64,000 nucleotides of DNA. Source: Oscillibacter sp. GTDB lineage: Bacteria; Bacillota; Clostridia; Oscillospirales; Oscillospiraceae. The notes under the pieces are model-generated. The model was not told the DNA's origin, did not search any database, and worked only from the letters and a program-made list of their open reading frames with translations. Below, one piece after another: positions 49,777 through 58,017 of this stretch. Numbering within the stretch: the stretch's first letter is position 1; each line of letters starts with the position of its first letter. The position numbers and the translations under genes are program-made. The DNA lies in the NCBI RefSeq assembly GCF_028693505.1, contig NZ_JAQUVF010000009.1, forward strand, positions 1 to 64,000. The letters run 5' to 3'.

Positions 49777-50452
49777 GATTTTTACCGCAGGCTTCTGGAG
49801 CCAATACGGCGCCCTTTTGGCAGCCGGTACCCGCGACACCCTGATCATGACGTTGGTCGCCACGGTGTTCGCCTATGTGCTGGGCCTTCCGCTGGGCGTT
49901 GCGCTGATTCTGACGCAGCCCCACGGCATCCGCCCCTGCGCCCTGCTCTACCGGGTGCTGGGCTGGATCATCAACGTCGGGCGCTCTCTCCCCTTCATCA
50001 TTTTGATGGTGGCCATCATGGACTTCACCAAGCTGATCGTGGGCACGAAGATCGGCGTTCTGGGCGCAATCCCGCCACTGGTGATCTCCGCCGCGCCGTT
50101 CATCGCCCGGATGGTGGAAACCTCTCTGGCGGAGGTGGACGCAGGCGTCGTGGAAGCGGCGCAGTCCATGGGCGCGTCCACGCTCCAGATCGTCTGGAAG
50201 GTCTACCTGCCGGAGGCGAAGCCCTCCCTGATTCTGGGCGGCTCCATTTCCATCATCACCATTCTGGCCTATACCGCCATCGCCGGTGCCATTGGCGCGG
50301 GCGGGCTGGGCGACCTGGCCATTCGTTACGGCTACCAGCGCCGGGTCGATTCCATGATGCTGGTGACCGTCATTTTCCTGATCGCTTTGGTGCAGATCAT
50401 TCAATCCATTTTCAGTCGAGTGTCGACGCGGATCGACAAGCGTTTGAAATAA
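49769..50452 (+). CDS. metI: methionine ABC transporter permease
   Basis: A 227-residue permease from ATG 49769, of usual MetI size, with about five TM helices and the EAA loop EAAQSMGASTLQIVWKVYLPEA. TRDTLIMTLVATVFAYVLGLPLGV begins the core. It pairs with MetN, whose stop overlaps its start, and with MetQ 29 bp downstream. Confidence 0.95.
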   Translation: MLEIFTAGFWSQYGALLAAGTRDTLIMTLVATVFAYVLGLPLGVALILTQPHGIRPCALLYRVLGWIINVGRSLPFIILMVAIMDFTKLIVGTKIGVLGAIPPLVISAAPFIARMVETSLAEVDAGVVEAAQSMGASTLQIVWKVYLPEAKPSLILGGSISIITILAYTAIAGAIGAGGLGDLAIRYGYQRRVDSMMLVTVIFLIALVQIIQSIFSRVSTRIDKRLK

Positions 50453-50481
50453 AATACCACGAATATTGGAGGAAAAGAAAC

Positions 50482-51327
50482 ATGAATAAAAAACTGCTGA
50501 CTTTGGCACTGGCTTTGGCGCTGTGCCTGTCCCTCGCCGCATGCGGCGGCAAAAAAGAAGAGGCCGAAACACCCGCCGAGACGCCCAGTGAGACGCCCGC
50601 GGAAACCGTCACGCTGAACGTGGCTGCCTCCCCCACTCCTCACGCCGAGATCCTCAATCAGGTCAAGGATATTCTGGCAGAGCAGGGCATCGACCTGCAG
50701 GTCCATGAGTACGGCGACTACGTGGTGCCCAACACCGCCGTGGAAGAGGGCGAAGAGGACGCCAACTATTTTCAGCACATTCCCTACATGGAGAACTTCA
50801 ACGCGGAAAACGGCACCCACATCGTCTCCGTGGCGAAAATCCACTACGAGCCCATGGGCATCTACGCCGGTAAGTGCACGAAGCTGGAGGACCTGAGCGA
50901 CGGCGCCGTCATCGCCATCCCCAACGACGCCACCAACGAAGCCCGCGCACTGCTGCTGCTGGAGGCGCAGGGTCTCATCAAGCTTGATCCCGACGCAGGC
51001 CTTGCCGCCACCCCCAACGATATCACCGAGAATCCCAAGAACCTCTCCTTCAAGGAGCTGGAAGCCGCCATGCTGCCCAACACCATTACGGAAGTGGACC
51101 TCTCCGTGATCAACTCCAACTATGCGCTGCAGGCCGGTTTTAACCCGACGAAGGATGCTCTTGCCATCGAATCCGCCGACGGCACGCCCTATCCCAACGT
51201 GCTGTGCGTGAAGGAAGGCCGGGAGAACGACCCCGCCATTCAGGCATTGGTGAAGGCCCTGCAGTCCGACGCTGTCCGGGATTACATCAACGAGACCTAC
51301 GGCGGCGCCGTGGTGCCCCTGTTCTAA
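50482..51327 (+). CDS. metQ: methionine-binding lipoprotein
   Basis: A 281-residue lipoprotein: signal MNKKLLTLALALALCLSLAACGG with the lipobox LAAC (Cys about 21), then an acidic Thr/Glu/Pro linker and the NlpA domain (AASPTPHAEILNQVKDIL, YAGKCTKLEDLSDGAVIAIPNDATNEARAL). It captures methionine outside the membrane. GGAGG precedes the ATG. Last gene of metNIQ; a terminator follows. Confidence 0.95.
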   Translation: MNKKLLTLALALALCLSLAACGGKKEEAETPAETPSETPAETVTLNVAASPTPHAEILNQVKDILAEQGIDLQVHEYGDYVVPNTAVEEGEEDANYFQHIPYMENFNAENGTHIVSVAKIHYEPMGIYAGKCTKLEDLSDGAVIAIPNDATNEARALLLLEAQGLIKLDPDAGLAATPNDITENPKNLSFKELEAAMLPNTITEVDLSVINSNYALQAGFNPTKDALAIESADGTPYPNVLCVKEGRENDPAIQALVKALQSDAVRDYINETYGGAVVPLF

Positions 51328-51343
51328 ATCTCATAAAAAGCGA

Positions 51344-51377
51344 CCCGGAGAAGCGAATGCTTCTCCGGGCCTTTTTA
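51344..51377 (+). terminator. terminator of metNIQ
   Basis: CCCGGAGAAGC/GCTTCTCCGGG is followed by CCTTTTTAT. Confidence 0.88.
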
Positions 51378-51495
51378 TCATGGCGTTCCTGTAAAATATT
51401 TGTCGTATTGGGTTCCTTTTCCGCAAAGAGCGTGTTAAAATGGGAACGCTGCCCGCCAAGCGGACAAATTCAGGTCCGATGGAGGGCTTACTGTC

Positions 51496-52866
51496 ATGCC
51501 GAACCCCCGGGAAACCACTTATGAAATTGATATGTGCAATGGGCGCATTTTACCAAAGCTGCTGCAATTTACCGTCCCCTTGATCTGCTCCAGTATTTTG
51601 CAGCTGCTCTTCAACGCGGCGGATATCGTTGTGGTGGGCCGGTTTGCGGGGGACACTTCGCTCGCTGCCGTTGGCTCCAACACGTCGATCATCGGGCTTC
51701 TGACCAACCTCTTCATCGGTCTCTCCGTGGGCGCCAACATTTTAGCCGCCCGGTTTTACGGCGCCGACGAAAAGGAAAATCTGCGCCAGACCATCCACAC
51801 CTCCATCCTGCTCAGTCTCCTCAGCGGCATTTTTCTGGCGGTTCTGGGCGTGTGCGGCGCAAAAACCATTCTCGTTTGGATGCAGGCCCCGCCGCAGGTT
51901 TTGAATCTGGCGGTTTTGTACCTGCGCATTTACTTTTTGGGCATGCCCGCCATGATGCTCTACAACTTCGGCGCGGCGCTGCTGCGGGCCGTGGGCGACA
52001 CGCGGCGGCCGCTCTACTTCCTTTTCGGCGCGGGCGTTGTGAATGTGGTGCTGAACCTGTTTTTTGTCATTGTCTGGAAGATGGACGTTGCCGGCGTTGC
52101 GCTGGCCACGGTGATCTCCCAATGCATTTCCGCCGCGCTGATTCTTCTTTGCATGATGCGAGAGCCTGGCGCGGTCCATTTGGATCTACGGCAGCTTCAC
52201 ATCTTTCCGGCGCGCTTGAAGCAGATTTTGCAAACGGGCCTTCCGGCAGGGCTGCAAGGCATTTTATTTGCGCTTTCCAACATCGTCATTCAATCCACCA
52301 TCAACTCCTTCGGTGAAACGGTCATGGCGGGAAACGCCGCCGCAGCCAATCTGGAGAATTTCGTCTATGTCTCCACAAACGCCTTTTATCAGGCCAATAT
52401 CTCCTTCACCAGCCAAAATCTCGGGGCCGGACAAATTCGGAGAATCCCCCAGATTCTTCTGCGTGCCCTGCTCTGCGCGGCAGTGCTTGGAACCGCCTTC
52501 GGCGGCCTTGTGACGCTGTTCGGCCCCCAGCTGCTTGGGATCTACTCCAACAGCCCGGAGGTCGTCTCTGCCGGGATGCGCCGCCTGCTCATCGTCTGCA
52601 CCACTTACGGGCTTTGCGGCCTGATGGACGTCACCGTCGGCTCTCTGCGGGGCATCGGCTATTCGGTGCTGCCGATGCTGGTGACCTTGGTGGGCGCCTG
52701 CGGCCTGCGTCTTTTGACGGTGGCCACCATCTTCCAGATTCCCCGCTTCCACACCATCCAAACGGTTTACTGGTCCTACCCCGCCTCGTGGACGCTCACG
52801 TTTTTGGTGCACATCCTCTGCTATTTCTGGGCCATCCGGCAGGTGAAGCGCCGCCTCTCGGCGTAG
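51496..52866 (+). CDS. MATE family efflux transporter
   Basis: A 456-residue protein with twelve predicted TM helices in two halves. Typical stretches are LLQFTVPLICSSILQLLFNAADIVVVGRFAG, LLTNLFIGLSVGANILAARFYGA and, in the second half, LGAGQIRRIPQ. MATE proteins export drugs or metabolites using Na+ or H+ gradients; the substrate is unknown. GGAGGG lies before the ATG. No regulator is adjacent. It ends at a terminator shared with the VOC gene. Confidence 0.94.
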   Translation: MPNPRETTYEIDMCNGRILPKLLQFTVPLICSSILQLLFNAADIVVVGRFAGDTSLAAVGSNTSIIGLLTNLFIGLSVGANILAARFYGADEKENLRQTIHTSILLSLLSGIFLAVLGVCGAKTILVWMQAPPQVLNLAVLYLRIYFLGMPAMMLYNFGAALLRAVGDTRRPLYFLFGAGVVNVVLNLFFVIVWKMDVAGVALATVISQCISAALILLCMMREPGAVHLDLRQLHIFPARLKQILQTGLPAGLQGILFALSNIVIQSTINSFGETVMAGNAAAANLENFVYVSTNAFYQANISFTSQNLGAGQIRRIPQILLRALLCAAVLGTAFGGLVTLFGPQLLGIYSNSPEVVSAGMRRLLIVCTTYGLCGLMDVTVGSLRGIGYSVLPMLVTLVGACGLRLLTVATIFQIPRFHTIQTVYWSYPASWTLTFLVHILCYFWAIRQVKRRLSA

Positions 52867-52931
52867 CGGCAGCCGCAGTCAGCGGAGCTTTACCAGGGGG
52901 CTTTCCTGTCTCTTCCGCTTCAAGCATATAG

Positions 52932-52969
52932 AAAAGCAGTTTGCGTTTGATGCGCAAACTGCTTTTTTA
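52932..52969. terminator. bidirectional intrinsic terminator
   Basis: AAAAGCAGTTTGCG/CGCAAACTGCTTTTTT lies between the MATE and VOC genes. Confidence 0.88.
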
Positions 52970-52999
52970 TGTGGCAATGCCGCAAACCATGGCGGCGTC

Positions 53000-53473
53000 T
53001 CACTTCTTTTTCAGTTGTTCCCGGACAAATTCCACGCTCACATCCATCCGCCGGGCAATGCCCTCCTCGTTCAATCCGCCGTCCCGAAAGCGGCGGCACA
53101 CCTGCGAGAGTGGTTCCGCCACCTCTATGACATGATGATCGGGGTCGTACAGCCGCACCGCCCGCTGCCCCCAGCGGTGCTCCATGGGCGGTCGCACCAG
53201 CTCCAGATCGGCTCTGCCGTCCAGCGCCTTGAGCACGCTGTCATACTCCTCGCTGGTAAAGTACAGCTCCGCGTCGGCCCCGCCAAAGCGGATGTCCGAT
53301 GGGTTCTTCCCCAGAAAGGACGCCCAGCTCTCCAACGTTTGCAGGGAGAGTCCCCCGGTAAGCACCACGTTGGCGCCGAAATCGCTCACGACCTCCAGTC
53401 CCAATACCTGCATATAAAAATCCAGAGACCGCTTCAGATCTCGTACCGCCAGCAGCGGCGTTCCCATTTCCAC
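53000..53473 (-). CDS. VOC-family protein with helical C-terminal extension
   Basis: A 157-residue protein. Residues 1-120 are a glyoxalase/bleomycin-resistance (VOC) fold (TPLLAVRDLKRSLDFYMQVLGLEV, ... RLYDPDHHVIEVAEPL). The remaining 35 residues (LSQVCRRFRDGGLNEEGIARRMDVSVEFVREQLKK) look like a helix-turn-helix of the sigma-region-4 kind. That tail is unusual for a plain VOC enzyme. It sits just before spoIIR on the same strand, 9 bp apart. The substrate is unknown. Confidence 0.82.
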   Translation of the reverse strand: MEMGTPLLAVRDLKRSLDFYMQVLGLEVVSDFGANVVLTGGLSLQTLESWASFLGKNPSDIRFGGADAELYFTSEEYDSVLKALDGRADLELVRPPMEHRWGQRAVRLYDPDHHVIEVAEPLSQVCRRFRDGGLNEEGIARRMDVSVEFVREQLKKK

Positions 53474-53482
53474 GTGCCCACC

Positions 53483-54118
53483 TCAGTCCTTCCAGTTTTG
53501 TCTCAGTTTCTCCCAAAGCTCCACCGTCTTGAATTTCAGGGCGTAGCCTTGATTCTCCTCCGTAATCAGTCCCACCTCTTCCTCGGAAAGCCCTGCCGCC
53601 AGCGCGGATGCGGGCACGTCGGCCGCAGCGCTGGTGCAAAGCGGCGGGAACACCACGCACCACCAGTTATGACCACCGCCAGCGCCGATAACGATGCGCA
53701 GAGCCAGATATTCCCCGGCGGGCAGCGTGAAGCCGTCATACTCCTTGGTGGGGAACTCCGTGTCCGTCAGCTCCGCCGTGACCGGGTAATCATACCCGGC
53801 CGCCGCGATCTCCTCCGCCGCGATGCGCTCCATCTCCAGAAGGTCCCCCCGCAGCAGACCCTCCGCCTCGCCCCGGTCCTTCGAGCGCTCCAGCAGGTCC
53901 GTGGCCCGCTCCAGAATTTTATCCCGGACCCGCAGCTTCAAGGCCTGATCCTCCTCCGAATCGGAGTTCGCCAAAACATGGAGCCGCACCACCTTATCCG
54001 CCAACTGGCTTTGCGTCCGCAGCGCCAGAGCGCCGGAGGTCAAAAACACTGCCAGAGCGATCAGGAGCACGATCTCCACAATATGCAGTTTTTTAGAGAC
54101 TTTTGTTGCTGTTTTCAT
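53483..54118 (-). CDS. spoIIR: stage II sporulation protein R
   Basis: A 211-residue protein with one N-terminal signal/anchor (about 13-33) and the SpoIIR domain: VVRLHVLANSDSEEDQALKLRVRDKIL and AGGGHNWWCVVFPPLC. It is made in the forespore, secreted into the intermembrane space and triggers SpoIIGA to activate sigma-E in the mother cell. Its presence argues that this organism sporulates. It is upstream of the VOC gene in one likely operon. Confidence 0.95.
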   Translation of the reverse strand: MKTATKVSKKLHIVEIVLLIALAVFLTSGALALRTQSQLADKVVRLHVLANSDSEEDQALKLRVRDKILERATDLLERSKDRGEAEGLLRGDLLEMERIAAEEIAAAGYDYPVTAELTDTEFPTKEYDGFTLPAGEYLALRIVIGAGGGHNWWCVVFPPLCTSAAADVPASALAAGLSEEEVGLITEENQGYALKFKTVELWEKLRQNWKD

Positions 54119-54201
54119 GATTTCCGTTCCTTTCTATGTAGGTCGTTGTGACCATCATGGACAGGAATCGGAAATTCTATACTCCCATGGGAAATTTTTC
54201 T

Positions 54202-55062
54202 TTATGGCGTCATTCGTTGGACCGGCTGGGCGACAAACGTCTGGGAGTAGGTCTCCCGCAGCGCCGCCGCCGCCATGCTCGCTGCATCTTCGGTCTTAAA
54301 AACACCAAATACCGTGGGACCGGAGCCGCTCATGGCGGCATTCAGCGCCCCCAGCTCCCGGAGACGGTCCCGAATGGTAAATACCTCCCGGTACTCCGGC
54401 GGCAGCACCTCCTCAAACACATTGCAAAGGCGCTTTGCAACGCCCTCAAGATTCTCTTCTTCCAGCGCCGCCGTCATTCCGGCAATATCCGGACAGCCCC
54501 TATGCGCCTGCTCATCCGCCAGGGCAAACAGGGCGGGCGTGGGGATTCCGAAATCGGGCTTGCAGAGGACAAACCAGCACGCAGGCAGCGCAGGCAGGTC
54601 CGTCAAACGCTCTCCCCTGCCCTCTGCCAGCGCCGTGCCGCCCCGCACGCAAAACGGCATGTCGCTGCCGACGGAAAAACCGATGCGCTCCAGCGCCTCC
54701 CCCGAGAGCCTTGGCGCGTAAGTATCCCGCAGCATGTGCAGCAGCGCGGCCACATCCGCGCTGCCGCCGCCCAGTCCCGCATAGGCGGGCGTCCGCTTCT
54801 CCAGCGCCACGCAAAGGCCGGGCATCGGCTGTCCGATCCACGCAAAAAACGCCTCCGCCGCCCGCTGCTCCAGCGTTTTCCGCCCCGCGGGCACGAAGTC
54901 TCCGCTGGTAGAAAATCGAAAGCCGTCTGCCGCCTCCGTCATTCGCACGGTGTCGCACAGGGAAACCGTCTGCATCACCATGCGCAGCTCGTGGTAGCCG
55001 TCCGCCCGTCGGCCCAGAATATCCAGCGCCAGATTCACCTTGCAAGGGGCCATCCGCTCCAT
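54202..55062 (-). CDS. ispE: 4-diphosphocytidyl-2-C-methyl-D-erythritol kinase
   Basis: A 286-residue GHMP kinase from ATG 55062 (GGGAGGTACGAT upstream), with ACKVNLALDILGRRADGYHEL, the ATP loop PAYAGLGGGSADVAALL and SGSGPTVFGVF near the end. It phosphorylates CDP-ME in the MEP isoprenoid pathway. The track's 96 extra residues run through the terminator and mini membrane gene and are wrong. Length normal. Confidence 0.95.
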   Translation of the reverse strand: MERMAPCKVNLALDILGRRADGYHELRMVMQTVSLCDTVRMTEAADGFRFSTSGDFVPAGRKTLEQRAAEAFFAWIGQPMPGLCVALEKRTPAYAGLGGGSADVAALLHMLRDTYAPRLSGEALERIGFSVGSDMPFCVRGGTALAEGRGERLTDLPALPACWFVLCKPDFGIPTPALFALADEQAHRGCPDIAGMTAALEEENLEGVAKRLCNVFEEVLPPEYREVFTIRDRLRELGALNAAMSGSGPTVFGVFKTEDAASMAAAALRETYSQTFVAQPVQRMTP

Positions 55063-55119
55063 ATCGTACCTCCCGCCGCTTTTCTGCTTGATGGAACTGA
55101 TTTTACCACAATCTTCGGC

Positions 55120-55160
55120 AAAAAAAAAGCCGGGACCGTGGATTTCCACAGTCCCGGACC
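55120..55160 (-). terminator. intrinsic terminator
   Basis: On the minus strand GGTCCGGGACTGTGG/CCACGGTCCCGG is followed by CTTTTTTTT. It closes the mini membrane protein gene before ispE. Confidence 0.85.
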
Positions 55161-55172
55161 ATTCAGTGCTCC

Positions 55173-55328
55173 TCAAAACGACCCGTGCCCTCTGCGAAAG
55201 CGCCAGATCGTCTCCATTACGATATAAGCAACGCTGATGGACAGCAGGAACAAAATCGGCAGGAGCAGCAATCCAAAAAACAGCAGGCTCCCGCTCATAT
55301 ACAGAATGTTCTGGAAAAATTCTATCAT
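55173..55328 (-). CDS. mini membrane protein, 51 residues (not in ORF track as such)
   Basis: ATG 55328 preceded by AGAAGGGAGC; MIEFFQNILYMSGSLLFFGLLLLPILFLL...AYIVMETIWRFRRGHGSF. One long hydrophobic helix (about 14-38) and a basic C-terminus (WRFRRGHG). The track hides it inside a 157-residue frame. A terminator follows 13 bp after its stop. It could be a regulatory or structural small membrane protein. No family recognised. Confidence 0.65.
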   Translation of the reverse strand: MIEFFQNILYMSGSLLFFGLLLLPILFLLSISVAYIVMETIWRFRRGHGSF

Positions 55329-55426
55329 TCTCTGCTCCCTTCTCCGCCATTGTTCACTTTTGCTAATATCCGTTTGCATCTCTCCTTTTTCTTTAGTTAA
55401 ATCATACCACATTCTTTTGGAAATGG

Positions 55427-55464
55427 AAAGACCCCAACTGAATTTTTTTTCAGCTGGGGCTTTC
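55427..55464. terminator. intrinsic terminator
   Basis: AAAGACCCCAGCTG-type stem AAAGCCCCAGCTG/CAGTTGGGGTCTTT with an AT-rich loop. It closes the DUF1015 gene on the minus strand. Confidence 0.8.
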
Positions 55465-55470
55465 AGGCGT

Positions 55471-56751
55471 TTATTTAATTTTTCGGGCCTCCACATAATA
55501 TCGCTTATCCTGCGCGTGACCCATGGAAAAGGTCTTGCGGGGCAGAACGCCGTCTGCCATGACGGTCTTGAAGAGCTGTTCTTTTTCCATGGCAGGCAGG
55601 CGGAAGCCCAGATTGCCGGGCGCGGCCCCCAGCTTGTCCACCACATCGTCCCCGTGGATGTAATCCACCTCTCCCGGATTGGTTTTCAGATAGTCGTCCA
55701 GGAACGCTTGCAGCGTCCCCACCGCCAGCTGGACGCGAGGCTGCGGCACGGTCAGGCAGCCGGTGTGACCGGCATAGACGTAAGCGATGGTATGCCCCTC
55801 GCCGATACCCTCGTGGGCATCCGGGTAAAAGGCCCGAAACGCCTTTAGCACTCGCTCCGGCTCCACATGGAAGAGCACGCGGTGGATCGGTTCAAAGCGC
55901 AGGGCGTCATCGTGGTTGTTCACCACCTCCACCAGCGCATACCGGGCGGGCAGCGCGGCCCATTCGCTCTCCGGCGTGCCCTTTTTCAAATCCTCATAGC
56001 TTCTCTTCGCCGTGGCCAGGGAGTGATTGCCGTCACCCACGGCGAAGAGGAGCGGCGCGGCATCCTGCATGCCGTACTTGCTCTCCATGGCGTCCGCGCT
56101 CCGTAGCGCGCCAAGCGCGGACGCCACCGCGTCCATTTGCGCCTCCGTCAATTTCCAGCCCGTCAGGTGTCCGCCGCCCTGCTGGAGATCAAAGTCGTAC
56201 AGCCGCTCCATGTCGCTGCGGCGGTCTGAAAGCGGCTCGATGACCGTTCTTTCCGGATCGTCGATCAGCAGCATCACATGGGGCAACTCGATGGACGCGT
56301 CCCGGCGCACCTTCACCCGGGGCGGAATACGGGAGAGCACAGTGCCCTCCGTGGCTCGGATCAGCGCGCCGCTGCCGGGGGTAAAATCGTACTGCTCCAA
56401 ATCCACCATGCCGATGAGCCCCCGGCGCACCTTCCCGTCGGACTGGGTACGCTCGATATAAAAAAGCGCGTTTGGAACCGTCCGAAATACGCCGCCGTCC
56501 AGATACGCCTGCATGGATTCGTTGATTTTTTGAATGTGACGCTCCACCTTGGCGTCGCCCAGCCGCGCCTCGGGCAAAACCAGCCGCAGCGTGGAGGGAG
56601 CCTGCCCCACGGTCTCCTCCACCCCACGCCAGTATTCCGGCTGAGAGGTAAACTGGTCGCAGGCCACCACCGCCCATTTTGTCATATCCGCTTCCTGCGG
56701 CAGCAGAATATCCGCCGGGAAAAAGCCAAGCGGTTCAAAATTTTTGTTCAT
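55471..56751 (-). CDS. DUF1015 family protein
   Basis: A 426-residue protein from ATG 56751 (GGAGGA upstream). The start MNKNFEPLGFFPADILLPQEAD and a central VGDGNHSLATAKRSYE are DUF1015 hallmarks; in other members this motif reads DGHHRYETA, like the nucleotide-handling motif of ParB-type serine kinases. Function is not established in the family. It is co-transcribed with ThrH, whose 3' end lies 27 bp upstream. Length normal. Confidence 0.88.
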   Translation of the reverse strand: MNKNFEPLGFFPADILLPQEADMTKWAVVACDQFTSQPEYWRGVEETVGQAPSTLRLVLPEARLGDAKVERHIQKINESMQAYLDGGVFRTVPNALFYIERTQSDGKVRRGLIGMVDLEQYDFTPGSGALIRATEGTVLSRIPPRVKVRRDASIELPHVMLLIDDPERTVIEPLSDRRSDMERLYDFDLQQGGGHLTGWKLTEAQMDAVASALGALRSADAMESKYGMQDAAPLLFAVGDGNHSLATAKRSYEDLKKGTPESEWAALPARYALVEVVNNHDDALRFEPIHRVLFHVEPERVLKAFRAFYPDAHEGIGEGHTIAYVYAGHTGCLTVPQPRVQLAVGTLQAFLDDYLKTNPGEVDYIHGDDVVDKLGAAPGNLGFRLPAMEKEQLFKTVMADGVLPRKTFSMGHAQDKRYYVEARKIK

Positions 56752-56777
56752 CCGGGTATTCTCCTCCATCCCCGCGT

Positions 56778-57377
56778 TCACAGCGCGGCCTTGATGGCGC
56801 TTAGCAGCTCGTCAAAGGTCTCATAGGCCGGGATGCGCGGGTAGTCCGCCTTGATCTTCTCCGTGCTTTTAAAGAGGAAGCCCGCCTTGCTTGCCTGAAT
56901 CATGCCAAGGTCATTGAAGCTGTCTCCGCTGGCGATGGTCTCGTAGCCAATGGATTGCAGCGCCTGCACCGTGGTCAGCTTGGATTTTTCGCAGCGCATC
57001 CGAAACCCGGTGATCTCGCCATTGTCCGCCACCTCCAGCGAATTGCAGAAAATGGTGGGCCAGCCCAGCTTTTTCATCAGAGGCTTGGCAAATTCCTCGA
57101 AGGTATCGCTGAGAATCAGCACCTGTGTCATGGACCGCAGCGCATCCAAAAAGTCCTTGGCTCCCGGCAGCGGGTCAATTTTTGCAATGGTCTGCTGGAT
57201 TTCCCCCAGGCCCAGACCGTGCTCCTTTAAGATGCCCAGACGCCAGTTCATCAATTTATCGTAATCAGGCTCGTCCCGCGTCGTCCGCTTCAGTTCCGGA
57301 ATCCCGCTGGCCTCGGCAAATGCGATCCAGATCTCCGGCACCAGGACGCCCTCCATATCCAAACATACAATATTCAT
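56778..57377 (-). CDS. thrH: ThrH-type phosphoserine phosphatase/homoserine phosphotransferase
   Basis: A 199-residue HAD-fold protein: motif I DMEGVLVPE (the Asp nucleophile, Asp-x-Glu variant typical of ThrH), motif II LSDTFEEF and motif IV SGDSFNDLGM. ThrH removes phosphate from phosphoserine and can move it to homoserine. It is first in an operon with DUF1015. A start SD (GGGGAG) is present. The identification is good by motif order; dual activity is inferred from the family. Confidence 0.9.
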   Translation of the reverse strand: MNIVCLDMEGVLVPEIWIAFAEASGIPELKRTTRDEPDYDKLMNWRLGILKEHGLGLGEIQQTIAKIDPLPGAKDFLDALRSMTQVLILSDTFEEFAKPLMKKLGWPTIFCNSLEVADNGEITGFRMRCEKSKLTTVQALQSIGYETIASGDSFNDLGMIQASKAGFLFKSTEKIKADYPRIPAYETFDELLSAIKAAL

Positions 57378-57541
57378 CTGCGTTCTCCCCTCGCGATATT
57401 TTGCTTATTGTATCAAACCGCTCCGCTCTTTTCAATCCTCTTTCCATTTTTCAATGTTCCACGTTTTTTTCGGATTTTTTGTATATTTCCGCTTTCAGCC
57501 GGAAAAACTATCCGCAAACCTATGATTGGAGGTTTCGCAAA

Positions 57542-57763
57542 ATGATTATCGACAAAATCGCGCTGCTCCTGGCCATCGTCGGCGCCCTGAACTGGGGTGG
57601 TATCGGCCTGTTTGGCTTTGATACGGTGGCTTTTCTCTGCGGCGGGCAGATGTCCATTCTGTCCCGGGTAATCTACGCACTGGTGGGTCTTGCCGGATTG
57701 TGGTGCGTAACGCTTCTGTTCCGGACGGACGAAGAGACCGGCCACGCGCCTCATACTGCCTGA
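57542..57763 (+). CDS. DUF378 small membrane protein (YuzA-type)
   Basis: A 73-residue protein from ATG 57542 (TTGGAGG upstream): MIIDKIALLLAIVGALNWGGIGLFGFDTVAFLCGG then a second TM. The NWGGIG and FDTVA motifs are DUF378. The track's 212-residue frame is wrong upstream. Function unknown. It is followed by terminator copy A of an unusual element. Confidence 0.9.
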   Translation: MIIDKIALLLAIVGALNWGGIGLFGFDTVAFLCGGQMSILSRVIYALVGLAGLWCVTLLFRTDEETGHAPHTA

Positions 57764-57771
57764 GATCCACG

Positions 57772-57806
57772 CGACGGGGCCGCGGCGCAAGTTTGCGCCG
57801 CGGCCC
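57772..57806. terminator. terminator, copy A of second duplicated pair
   Basis: GGGGCCGCGGCGCAAG/TTTGCGCCGCGGCCC-type hairpin; repeated with one mismatch at 57966-58000. It follows the DUF378 stop. Confidence 0.75.
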
Positions 57807-57965
57807 GCAGACTGTCGAAAAAGTCTTTTCGACAGTCTGCGCAAGTTTTTGAAACACCGCGAAAAGTTTCAAAAACTTCTGATTAAAAACGAAAAAAACC
57901 CTTCCTGGGTTTCTTTCGTAACTATCTTCCTTCCCGTTTTCGGGGTCTTTCCGGAATCCTTAAAA
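57807..57965. mobile_element. intergenic element between duplicated terminators (MITE-like)
   Basis: A 159-bp non-coding stretch made of three hairpins: GCAGACTGTCGAAAA/TTTTCGACAGTCTGC at 57808-57841, AGTTTTTGAAAC/GTTTCAAAAACT at 57844-57878 and ACGAAA..ACCC/GGGT..TTTCGT near 57887-57919. The first shares the GTCGAAAAAG stem with the element at 26504-26705. The mobile nature is an inference. Confidence 0.45.
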
Positions 57966-58000
57966 CGACGGGGCCGCGACGCAAGTTTGCGCCGCGGCCC
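57966..58000. terminator. terminator, copy B of second duplicated pair
   Basis: GGGGCCGCGACGCAAG/TTTGCGCCGCGGCCC-type hairpin followed by TTTCC; 17 bp from the stop of the convergent antiporter gene. Confidence 0.75.
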
Positions 58001-58017
58001 TTTCCGCTCTATTTTTT

